A DNA stretch of 37,377 nucleotides from Rubrimonas sp036788415 (GTDB lineage: Bacteria; Pseudomonadota; Alphaproteobacteria; Rhodobacterales; Rhodobacteraceae), in the NCBI RefSeq assembly GCF_036788415.1, contig NZ_DAIQNN010000027.1:1-37377 (forward strand), written 5' to 3'. The stretch's first letter is position 1; every line of letters begins with the position of its first letter. The translations under genes and the position numbers were made by a program. Positions 1 to 6,748 of this stretch are shown piece after piece. Under the pieces are notes generated by a model. That model worked only from the letters and a program-made list of their open reading frames with translations, was not told where the DNA came from and made no database searches.

Positions 1-1162
1 CGCTGCCCATGCCGCGATAGGCCTTGTAGCTGCGGCCCTGATGCAGGAACACCTCCCCCGGCGCCTCGTCAGTGCCGGCGAGGATCGAGCCGACCATCGC
101 GCATTGCGCGCCCGCCGCCAGCGCCTTCGCCAGATCGCCTGAGAACTTGATCCCGCCATCGGCGATGATCTGCGCGTCCGACCCTTCCGCCGCGCGGGCG
201 CAATCCATGACGGCGGTGAGCTGCGGCATGCCGACGCCGGCCACGATGCGGGTCGTGCAGATCGAGCCGGGGCCGATTCCGACTTTCACCGCGTCCGCCC
301 CGGCGCCGATCAGCGCGCGGGTCGCCTCGGCGGTGGCGACGTTGCCGGCGACGACCTGCACGAGATTGGAGAGCTTCTTGATCCGCTCGACCGCCTCGGC
401 GACCGCCCGCGCATGGCCATGCGCCGTGTCGATCACCACGAGGTCGACGCCCGCGTCGATCAGCATCTCCGAGCGCGCGAAGCCCTTTTCCCCGACCGTC
501 GAGGCGGCGGCGACGCGCAGCCGGCCCATCTCGTCCTTGCAGGCCTGCGGGTTGAGCACGGCCTTCTCGATGTCCTTGACCGTCAGCAGACCGGTGCAGC
601 GCCCGATCTTGTCGATCACCAGCAGCTTCTCGATACGGCGGGCGTGCAGCAGCTTCTTGGCCTCGGCCAGATCGACCGGTTCGTGGACGATGGCGAGATT
701 GTCGGCGGTCATCAGCTCCGAGACCGGGGTCGCCTCGTCCTCCGCGAAGCGCATGTCGCGGTTGGTGAGGATCCCGGCGAGCCGCCCGTCGCGCGCGACC
801 ACCGGGAAGCCCGTCACCCCGTAGCGGCGCTGCAGCGCGCGCGCGTCGGCCAGCGTCTCGTCGGGGCGCAGGGCGATGGGGTTGTGCACCACGGCGGACT
901 CGAAGCGCTTGACGCGACGCACCTGTTCGGCCTGCTCCTCGGGGTCGAGATTGCGGTGCAGAACGCCTAAGCCCCCGGCCTGCGCCATCGCGATCGCCAT
1001 GTCGGCCTCGGTCACCGTGTCCATCGCCGCCGACATCAGCGGGATGTTGAGCGCGATCGACTTCGTGACCTGGGTGCGCAGGTCGGCGTCGGCGGGCATC
1101 ACCGAGGACGCCGCGGGTTCGAGCAGCACGTCGTCGAAGGTCAGCGCTTCGCGAATCTCCAT
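1..1162 (-). CDS. guaB: IMP dehydrogenase (5' part; C-terminus outside window)
   Basis: Inosine-5'-monophosphate dehydrogenase, the NAD-dependent cytosolic enzyme that makes XMP from IMP and commits purines to GMP synthesis. The first 387 residues are visible: the opening MEIREALTFDDVLLEP typical of the family, two CBS repeats at roughly residues 95-205 (containing the GVTGFPV and KLLVIDKIG stretches), the NAD/substrate barrel, and the catalytic-loop motif GIGPGSICTTR with its cysteine. The later IIADGGIKFSGD and GSILAGTDE motifs are also present. About 100 residues are cut off by the left edge. The ATG at 1162 is chosen because it starts the conserved N-terminus and has GGGAGA a few bases upstream. 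It is divergent from the proton-channel gene at 1331. A perfect 8-bp stem-loop lies in its presumed leader (1185-1205). Identity is very secure. Confidence 0.97.
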   Translation of the reverse strand, partial: MEIREALTFDDVLLEPAASSVMPADADLRTQVTKSIALNIPLMSAAMDTVTEADMAIAMAQAGGLGVLHRNLDPEEQAEQVRRVKRFESAVVHNPIALRPDETLADARALQRRYGVTGFPVVARDGRLAGILTNRDMRFAEDEATPVSELMTADNLAIVHEPVDLAEAKKLLHARRIEKLLVIDKIGRCTGLLTVKDIEKAVLNPQACKDEMGRLRVAAASTVGEKGFARSEMLIDAGVDLVVIDTAHGHARAVAEAVERIKKLSNLVQVVAGNVATAEATRALIGAGADAVKVGIGPGSICTTRIVAGVGMPQLTAVMDCARAAEGSDAQIIADGGIKFSGDLAKALAAGAQCAMVGSILAGTDEAPGEVFLHQGRSYKAYRGMGS

Positions 1163-1184
1163 CGCCGCGTCTCCCGCTCTGTGG

Positions 1185-1205
1185 GCCGGCGCCGCGCGCG
1201 CCGGC
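1185..1205 (-). promoter_or_regulatory. Stem-loop in presumed guaB leader
   Basis: Perfect inverted repeat GCCGGCGC - 5-nt loop - GCGCCGGC, 22 bases upstream of the guaB start codon and close to its ribosome-binding site. If guaB is transcribed from a promoter near the AATAAG box around 1215-1220, this hairpin would be in the short 5' leader. No known riboswitch fold is recognised. In GC-rich DNA such repeats can arise by chance, so function is inference. Confidence 0.35.
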
Positions 1206-1330
1206 TGACGCGGCGCTTATTCCACCGTCCGGACCGGAGCGAAAGCCCCAGCCGGCGGAGCGGAAGCCTCGCATTGCAGCGCACGCGCAGCTAATGCTTC
1301 GCAAGGCGAGTGCGCGGAGGGCGATGCGGC

Positions 1331-2542
1331 ATGGCGATGGCGGAAGGGACGGTCCGGCGCGGGCGCGGGCGGCGCGAGGTCGAGTTCTCGCAGCCGGTGC
1401 GCCAGATCGCGCTCATGGTCGCCGCGCTCGCCGCGGTGAGCGCGATCGGCTGGTTCCTCTACGACCCGATCCGCACGGTGTTCGAGGCGAACGCCTATCT
1501 CAACGGGCTGATCGCGGGCGTGTTCGTGATCGGCGTGCTCGCGACCTTCGTGTCGGCGCTGCGCCTCGTGGCGGCGGTGTCTTGGATCGAGGGCTTCGCC
1601 TCCAACCGCGTCGGCCATGAATTCGCCGAGCCGCCGACGCTGCTCGCCTCGCTGTCGGCGCTGCTGCGCGACGACCGCGCCCGCGCGGCCCTCGGCGCGA
1701 GCTCCGCCCGCACGATCCTCGACTCCATCGCGCTGCGTCTGGACGAGAGCCGCGACATCACGCGCTACATCGCCAGCCTGCTGATCTTCCTCGGGCTTCT
1801 GGGCACGTTCTGGGGTCTGTCGAACACGGTGCCGGCGGTGGTCGACACCATCCGCAGCCTCGCCCCGGACGAGGGCGGCGGCACTGCCGCGGACGCCTTC
1901 GACCGGCTGATGTCTGGGCTCGAAGACCAGCTCGGCGGGATGGGCACGGCGTTCGCTTCGTCGTTGCTGGGGCTCGCGGGGTCGCTGGTGGTGGGGCTGC
2001 TCGAACTCTTCGCGGGCCATGCGCAGAACCGCTTCTATCGCGAACTTGAGGAATGGCTCTCCTCGATCACCCGCATCGGCTATGGCGGCGACGGCGAGAG
2101 CGGCGGGCTCGGCGCGACGCTGGTCGAGCAGAACGCGCTGCAGATCGAGACGCTCGCCCGGCTCGCCGAGCGCGGCGACGAAAAACGGGCGGCCTTCGAG
2201 GCGCGGGTGGCCGAGCTGACCGAGGCGGTGTCGCGGCTGGCCGCGCAGACCGGGGCCGCGCATGCGCGGACGCAGGGCGACGACGGCGCGGCGGCGCAGC
2301 GTCAGATCGCGCTGCTGGAGCGCATCGCCGCGCGGCTGGAGCGCCCGGAGCCGCCGTCGGACGATTTCGAAGGCGACCCCGAAACCCGCGCCCGCATCCG
2401 CAACATCGACCGCCAGCTGCTGCGCCTGCTCGAGGAGATCGCTCAAGGCCGGCAGGACGCCGTCGCCGAGCTGCGGGCCGAACTGTCGCTGCTCGGGCGC
2501 GCGGTGGTCGAGCTCGCCGACCGCCTCGGCGCCCGGCGCTGA
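1331..2542 (+). CDS. MotA/TolQ/ExbB-family proton-channel protein with coiled-coil tail
   Basis: A 403-residue inner-membrane protein. Hydrophobic helices lie at about 26-46, 58-80, 147-170 and 205-230. The second pair carries the family signature: LGLLGTFWGLSNTV in helix 3 and GMGTAFASSLLGLAGS in helix 4, the ion-conducting helices in MotA, TolQ and ExbB. After helix 4 comes a polar, heptad-rich tail of about 170 residues, far longer than in TolQ or ExbB. The ATG at 1331 is preferred over a GTG at 1310 because GGAGGG precedes it at a normal distance. The next gene begins 11 bp after the stop and encodes a matching single-helix OmpA/MotB-like partner, so the pair is probably one energy-coupled complex using the proton gradient. 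The substrate or load is unknown. No tolR, exbD, tonB or flagellar gene is nearby. Confidence 0.85.
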   Translation: MAMAEGTVRRGRGRREVEFSQPVRQIALMVAALAAVSAIGWFLYDPIRTVFEANAYLNGLIAGVFVIGVLATFVSALRLVAAVSWIEGFASNRVGHEFAEPPTLLASLSALLRDDRARAALGASSARTILDSIALRLDESRDITRYIASLLIFLGLLGTFWGLSNTVPAVVDTIRSLAPDEGGGTAADAFDRLMSGLEDQLGGMGTAFASSLLGLAGSLVVGLLELFAGHAQNRFYRELEEWLSSITRIGYGGDGESGGLGATLVEQNALQIETLARLAERGDEKRAAFEARVAELTEAVSRLAAQTGAAHARTQGDDGAAAQRQIALLERIAARLERPEPPSDDFEGDPETRARIRNIDRQLLRLLEEIAQGRQDAVAELRAELSLLGRAVVELADRLGARR

Positions 2543-2553
2543 GGGGGCGCGCC

Positions 2554-4203
2554 ATGGCGATCAGCCGCAGAGGCGACCGGCGCGGCCAGCAGATGGTCTG
2601 GCCCGGCTTCGTGGACGCGATGACGGCGCTGCTGCTGGTCGTTATGTTCGTGCTGTCGATCTTCATGATCGTCCAGTTCACCCTGCGCGAGAACCTCTCC
2701 GACACCGAGGAGCGCCTGCGCGACCTCGACGGCCAGCTCGCGGCGCTGTCCAACGTGCTCGCGCTCGAGCAGGCGCGCGGCGAGGATCTCGCAACCGAGA
2801 TCGACCGCCTCGCTGCGTCGCTCGCCGGCGAACGCGCCGAGGCCGCCCGGCTCGACGCGCTGGCGCTCGCGCTCAGCGCCGAACGCGACGCGCTCGCCGC
2901 CCGCGCCGCCGCCCTCTCCGATGCTGCGCAGACGCTGGAAGCCGAGCGCGACTCGGCCCGCGCCGATCTGGCGGCGGCGCAGGAGACGTCGCAGAGCCGC
3001 GCGCGGGAACTGGCCCAGGCGCGCGCTCGCATCGGCGCGCTGGAGGCCGCGGAGACCCGCGCGATCTCCGAGCGAGAGGCGCTGCAGCTCGCGCTCGCCC
3101 GGTTGCGCGAGGAGATCGACGCCGAGGCCGAAGCCGCCCGCCGCGCCGCCGCCGAACGCGCCGCCCTCGAAGCACTCGCCGCCGAACTGCGCGCCGAGCG
3201 CGACGTGGCGCGGGACCGCGCCGAGGCGGGGACGGAGGCGCTCGACGACGCCGAGGCCGCCCGCCTCGCCGAAGCCGCCGCCGCCGAGGCGCTGCGCGCG
3301 CGGCTGGCGGACTCGCGCGCAGAGCTCGACGCGATGAGCCTGATCCTCGAGGAACAGCGCCGCCGCGCCGAGGAGACCTTGACCAAGCTCGCCGCCGCCG
3401 AGGCCGCCCGCCGCGACCTGACCCTCGAACGCGACGAAGCCCTGTCGGCCCGCGAGCGCGAGCGCGCTCTGCTTGCGATGGCGCAAGCGGCGCTGGCTGA
3501 GAGCGGCCAGGTCTCGACCAGGCAGGCGCGCGAGCTCGCGGCGCTGAACGCGCAGACCTCGGCGCTGCGCCGCCAGCTCGCCAGCCTGGAAGCGCAGCTC
3601 GACGCGGCGGAGGCCGCCGACGCCGACTCTCAGGTCGAGATCGCGGCGCTGGGCCAGCGTCTCAATCAGGCGCTGGCGCGCGAGGCGGCGCTCAAGCGGC
3701 GCGAAGCGGAGCTTCTCGCGCGCGAGGCCGAGCGGCTGCGCGCGGAGAACCGCGACCTCGCCGCCTACCGCTCGGAGTTCTTCGGGCGGATGCGCGAAAT
3801 CCTCGCCGGGCGCGCCGACATCCGCGTCGTCGGCGACCGCTTCGTGTTCCAGTCCGAAGTGCTGTTCGACATCGGCTCCGCCGAACTCGGCGGCGCCGGC
3901 GAGGCGGAGCTGGGCCGGCTCGCCGCCGCGATCCGCGAAGTCGAACCCGAGATCCCCGAAGGCCTCGACTGGCTCCTGCGCGTGGACGGCCACACCGACG
4001 CGACCGGCCCGGCGGAGGTGAACTGGCGGCTGAGCCAGGAGCGCGCGCTGGCGGTCGTGCGCCATCTGATCGACGTCGAGGGCCTGCCCTCCAACCGCCT
4101 CTCGGCCAACGGCTTCGGCGAGTATCAGCCGGTCGATCCGGGAACCGGCCCCGCCGCCCTCGCGCGCAACCGCCGCATCGAGGTCAAGTTCACCGAACGG
4201 TGA
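2554..4203 (+). CDS. MotB/OmpA-like peptidoglycan-binding protein with long coiled coil
   Basis: A 549-residue partner of the preceding channel protein. A single membrane helix spans about residues 20-43; the sequence PGFVDAMTALLLV puts an aspartate (D21) at the helix start, where MotB has its proton-binding Asp. Residues about 45-405 are almost entirely Ala/Glu/Arg/Leu heptads, a very long periplasmic coiled coil. The C-terminal ~120 residues are an OmpA-like domain: FDIGSAEL, the DGHTDATG turn, NWRLSQERA and the final NRRIEVKF, which bind peptidoglycan in this family. The arrangement channel + single-helix Asp protein + OmpA domain matches MotAB-type motors, but the coiled coil between membrane and wall is unusual. 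ATG 2554 is the only start that gives this N-terminus; GAGGGGGCG precedes it. It faces the FadL-like gene convergently with a 21-bp gap and no visible terminator. Confidence 0.85.
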   Translation: MAISRRGDRRGQQMVWPGFVDAMTALLLVVMFVLSIFMIVQFTLRENLSDTEERLRDLDGQLAALSNVLALEQARGEDLATEIDRLAASLAGERAEAARLDALALALSAERDALAARAAALSDAAQTLEAERDSARADLAAAQETSQSRARELAQARARIGALEAAETRAISEREALQLALARLREEIDAEAEAARRAAAERAALEALAAELRAERDVARDRAEAGTEALDDAEAARLAEAAAAEALRARLADSRAELDAMSLILEEQRRRAEETLTKLAAAEAARRDLTLERDEALSARERERALLAMAQAALAESGQVSTRQARELAALNAQTSALRRQLASLEAQLDAAEAADADSQVEIAALGQRLNQALAREAALKRREAELLAREAERLRAENRDLAAYRSEFFGRMREILAGRADIRVVGDRFVFQSEVLFDIGSAELGGAGEAELGRLAAAIREVEPEIPEGLDWLLRVDGHTDATGPAEVNWRLSQERALAVVRHLIDVEGLPSNRLSANGFGEYQPVDPGTGPAALARNRRIEVKFTER

Positions 4204-4224
4204 GGCGCGCCGCCGTGGCTTCGG

Positions 4225-5484
4225 TCACCACCGATAGGTCACCCCGAGCGAGACCTCGTGCTGGTCCATCCGCAGATCGATCGGCTGCCCGCCAAAAGCG
4301 GGGTTCGAGCCGCTCACCGTCTCGCTGAAGGCGTGGGTGTAGCTGCCCGTCACCCCCCAACCGTCGCCCACCTCGTAGCTGAAACCGACCGACAGGTGCA
4401 CCCGCGGCGTCGCCGGCGCGAGGGTGTTGAGCAGGACTTCGTCGTCGTCGGCGAACTGGGTGTTCCAGCTCGCCCCGGCGCGCAACGTCAGCGCATCGGT
4501 CGCCTCGTAGACCGCGGCGACCCGAAGCACGTCCATATCGTCCCAGCCGAAACCGGGCCCGTCGTCGGAGCCGAGCGGGTTTCCCGCGCCCAGCGCCGCG
4601 GCGTTTCCGCTGTTGGAGACCGAGGCGACGTCGCCGTAGAAAATGCGCTGCCATTCGACGGTCACCGTCAGCGGCAGGGTCGCCGGCGCCGGGCGGACGG
4701 CGAGGCCGAGCGTGACGATGGGCGGCACGTCGAAATCGCCCTGCTCGGCGAACAGCCCGGCGTAGTCGTCGAAAGGCGTCATCCACATCCGCGTCTGATA
4801 GGAGGCGCCGAGCGTCAGATGGTCGTTGGCGTCCCACAGCACGCCGATCTTCGCGCCGCCGCCATACGACATCTCGTGGCCGTTGTTGGTGAGATTGGCC
4901 GGGTCGGCGGAGAAGCCGGCGAAGGGTTCGAGCCCGCGCGCCTCGAAGCGCTGGATCGCGAGCACCGGCCCGCCGCCGACATGAAGACCCGGCGCCACTT
5001 CCCGCGCATAATTCAGCGCGACGAAGCCCTGCATCAGGTCCACGCCGAGAGGCGAAGACCCGCCGAAGAAATTGACATCGTACTCCGTGTTCAGGCCGCC
5101 ATTGCCATAGGCGTAGACGCCGAAAGCCGAGCGCTCGTCGATCCGGAAATTGGCGCCGCCGCAAGGGATGAGAAAGAACTCGTTCTCGCTTTCGAATTTC
5201 CCGGTCGCAAGCGGGGCGGCGCCGCCGATGGTCACGTCGCGGCTCGGCGAGAAGAACGTGAAGCACAGCCCGGCGCTGTTGCCGAGCTTCGCTCCATGGG
5301 CGGGGTTCTGCGCGAGCCCGAGCACGCCGGAGCCGACCGCCACCCCAGCGCCGGCCATCCCCTTGGAGCCCCCGCCATAGCCGTTCGCGATGTATCCGTT
5401 CGTCGCAACCGCCGGTCCGGCTGCGAGCGCGAGCCATACCGCCGCCGCCGCGCCGAGCGCAGCCGGCCCATAAGTCCTTCGCAT
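4225..5484 (-). CDS. FadL/OmpP1-family outer-membrane protein
   Basis: A 419-residue outer-membrane beta-barrel of the FadL/TodX family, which moves long-chain fatty acids or other hydrophobic compounds across the outer membrane. A clear signal peptide ends at Ala27 (GPAVA|TNGY). The mature start TNGYIANGYGGGSKGMAGAG and the following LGLAQNPAHGAKLG correspond to the glycine-rich hatch region of FadL. The remainder shows alternating hydrophobic strands, with the usual FadL-type ending in an aromatic residue (VSLGVTYRW), needed for barrel assembly. ATG 5484 is chosen for the signal peptide and the GGGGGGA box upstream; in-frame ATGs further upstream add non-signal-like sequence. It stands alone, with a 13-bp palindrome about 50 bp upstream that could be an operator. 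The substrate cannot be told from sequence. Confidence 0.85.
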   Translation of the reverse strand: MRRTYGPAALGAAAAVWLALAAGPAVATNGYIANGYGGGSKGMAGAGVAVGSGVLGLAQNPAHGAKLGNSAGLCFTFFSPSRDVTIGGAAPLATGKFESENEFFLIPCGGANFRIDERSAFGVYAYGNGGLNTEYDVNFFGGSSPLGVDLMQGFVALNYAREVAPGLHVGGGPVLAIQRFEARGLEPFAGFSADPANLTNNGHEMSYGGGAKIGVLWDANDHLTLGASYQTRMWMTPFDDYAGLFAEQGDFDVPPIVTLGLAVRPAPATLPLTVTVEWQRIFYGDVASVSNSGNAAALGAGNPLGSDDGPGFGWDDMDVLRVAAVYEATDALTLRAGASWNTQFADDDEVLLNTLAPATPRVHLSVGFSYEVGDGWGVTGSYTHAFSETVSGSNPAFGGQPIDLRMDQHEVSLGVTYRW

Positions 5485-5533
5485 CGCGTCCGTCCCCCCG
5501 TCGGCGCGCTCTCCCATCGCTGGCGGGGAGCGC

Positions 5534-5546
5534 TGTGTTCTACACA
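5534..5546. promoter_or_regulatory. Palindrome upstream of FadL-like gene (possible operator)
   Basis: TGTGT-TCT-ACACA, a perfect 5+3+5 inverted repeat about 50-60 bp upstream of the FadL-like start codon. The size suits a dimeric repressor of TetR or GntR type, but it does not match the Escherichia coli FadR consensus. No such regulator gene is adjacent. The assignment is inference from symmetry and position. Confidence 0.3.
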
Positions 5547-6177
5547 TCGCGGGAGGTAGTTTGGCGGAATTCGCGAAGCGCGACAGAGGGGCCCGCATGG
5601 TGCGTCGAATTGTCGTAATCCGACCCCCAGGACGACCGTTCCGACGTCGGCGAGCGGGAAGCGCCGGGACGAGCGGCTACTTGTCTGATTCATGGGGAGC
5701 CGACCTTGGGAGGGTTGGCGATGTCCACGAAGATGACGGAACGGGATCACCCCAGCTTTGCGGATGTGTCGCGCTCGGCGCGACCCCGGAGAGACGCATG
5801 GCGCGCGAACGGAGGAGTCCCGCGCCATGGGACTTCGGTCCAATCTGCATCGCCGGGACGACCGGTCGTCGCCGTGGCGCCGGCGTGCGGAGCGGGATGC
5901 GCGCAGCGGTCCGAAGGACTTCAACGCCCCGGCGCTGTCGAGTCCGCCGGCCAGCGTCTCGCGGTCGCGGCCCAGGCGACCGGCGGTCGCCGGGTGCGGG
6001 TCTGGCCCGATCCGCCGACCGAGCACCGCTTGACCGTCACCCCCCTTGCGACCCTCCGCCATTGGACAAGGCCGCGCCGTGAAATCCCGGCCGTCGTCGA
6101 ACGATCGAAATGCTGCGCGAGAGCCGCGCGCGCGGCGAGGGGCCAGGACCGCGGGAGGCCTTCGCGAAGGGCGCCGA

Positions 6178-6191
6178 TTGACCTGCGTCAA
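6178..6191 (+). promoter_or_regulatory. FNR/FnrL-type operator upstream of cytochrome b561
   Basis: TTGACCTGCGTCAA, a palindrome fitting the TTGA-N6-TCAA pattern of FNR-family regulators (FnrL in Rhodobacterales). It lies about 60 bp before the cytochrome b561 ATG. A weak -10 box TAGCCT at 6214-6219 would place transcription start near 6226. The palindrome would then be centred at -41.5, the standard position for class II FNR activation. Confidence 0.6.
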
Positions 6192-6251
6192 TCCGTACGC
6201 CGCCCCCACGGCGTAGCCTGCGGGGATCGCCGCAATCCGGAGGCTCCGCCC

Positions 6252-6743
6252 ATGTCCGCGCCCGTCGCTTATTCCCGCGACCAGATCCGGCTGCACTGGG
6301 CCGTCGTCGCCCTGATCGCCGCGCAATATCTGCTGCACCAGCCGATCACCGACCAGATGGCGGCGCTGCGCGCCAGCGCGCCGGCGCCCTTCGACCCCGC
6401 CGTCGCCCTGCACGTCTTCGCCGGCCTCGCGATCTTCGGACTCGCGCTCTGGCGGGCGTTCCTGCGCGTGTTCCGCGGCGCGCCGACGCCGACCAAGGCG
6501 GGACCCGGCTGGGCGCGCTGGACGACCCGGCGCAGCCACGACGCGATCTACGCCCTGCTTCTTGCGATCCCGCTGACGGGCGCGATCGGCTGGTTCCCGT
6601 CCTGGACGGACGCGGCCGCGCTGCATGTGGCGTTGCAGGACTGGCTTCTGGCGGTCGTGATCGCGCATCTGGCGCTGGTCGCCTACCACCATCTCGCGCT
6701 GCGCACGGGGCCGCTCGAGCGGATGCGCCGCCCGGAAGCCTGA
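6252..6743 (+). CDS. Cytochrome b561 family protein
   Basis: A 163-residue, four-helix inner-membrane di-haem b cytochrome of the bacterial b561/YodB type, thought to pass electrons between the quinol pool and small carriers. Helices fall at about residues 13-30, 50-70, 92-112 and 128-152. Histidines that could bind haem sit in or next to them: RLHWAV (H15), ALHVFAG (H54), the RRSHDAIYA stretch, and IAHLALVAYHH near the end. Family length is about 160-190, so it is full length. ATG 6252 has GGAGG eight bases upstream and begins exactly at the conserved N-terminus. The same frame is open for 180 codons upstream, but that stretch is not protein-like and contains the FNR-type site. Low-oxygen activation is inferred from that site. 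It converges on the ABC-F gene, with 5 bp between the stops. Confidence 0.88.
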   Translation: MSAPVAYSRDQIRLHWAVVALIAAQYLLHQPITDQMAALRASAPAPFDPAVALHVFAGLAIFGLALWRAFLRVFRGAPTPTKAGPGWARWTTRRSHDAIYALLLAIPLTGAIGWFPSWTDAAALHVALQDWLLAVVIAHLALVAYHHLALRTGPLERMRRPEA

Positions 6744-6748
6744 GGCGC

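Larger units (their letters stand above)
5485..6251. other. 767-bp stretch without a convincing gene
   Basis: Upstream region shared by the FadL-like gene (leftward) and cytochrome b561 (rightward). Open frames exist on both strands, but none shows a recognisable domain or signal peptide. Their codons include many AGA, GGA and CGA, unlike neighbouring genes. An ATG at 5721 with GGGAGGG before it opens a frame that runs into cytochrome b561, but the extra ~177 residues look random. Recognised elements are a 13-bp palindrome at 5534-5546, a 14-bp palindrome at 5857-5870, and the FNR-type site with a weak -10 at 6178-6219. It is the longest non-coding run in the window; a decayed gene or an unrecognised RNA cannot be excluded. 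Confidence 0.55.

Noticed and set aside
2067..4065. Long open frames on the minus strand opposite the channel/OmpA genes
   Set aside because: High GC content keeps opposite-strand frames open. Their products are Arg/Ala/Ser repeats without domains, while the plus-strand genes are recognisable.
1331..4203. Zorya anti-phage defence system (ZorA/ZorB)
   Set aside because: The channel/OmpA pair resembles ZorAB in outline, but no ZorC, ZorD or ZorE-like gene is adjacent. The neighbours are housekeeping genes, and the long coil is in the periplasmic partner.
5857..5870. GACGACCGGTCGTC palindrome as an operator
   Set aside because: It is far from either flanking gene start, and a 14-bp GC-rich palindrome is expected by chance a few times in a window this size.
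5706..6251. In-frame N-terminal extension of cytochrome b561
   Set aside because: The upstream codons have no domain or helix, use codons unlike the neighbours and contain the FNR-type site. ATG 6252 has a good ribosome-binding site.
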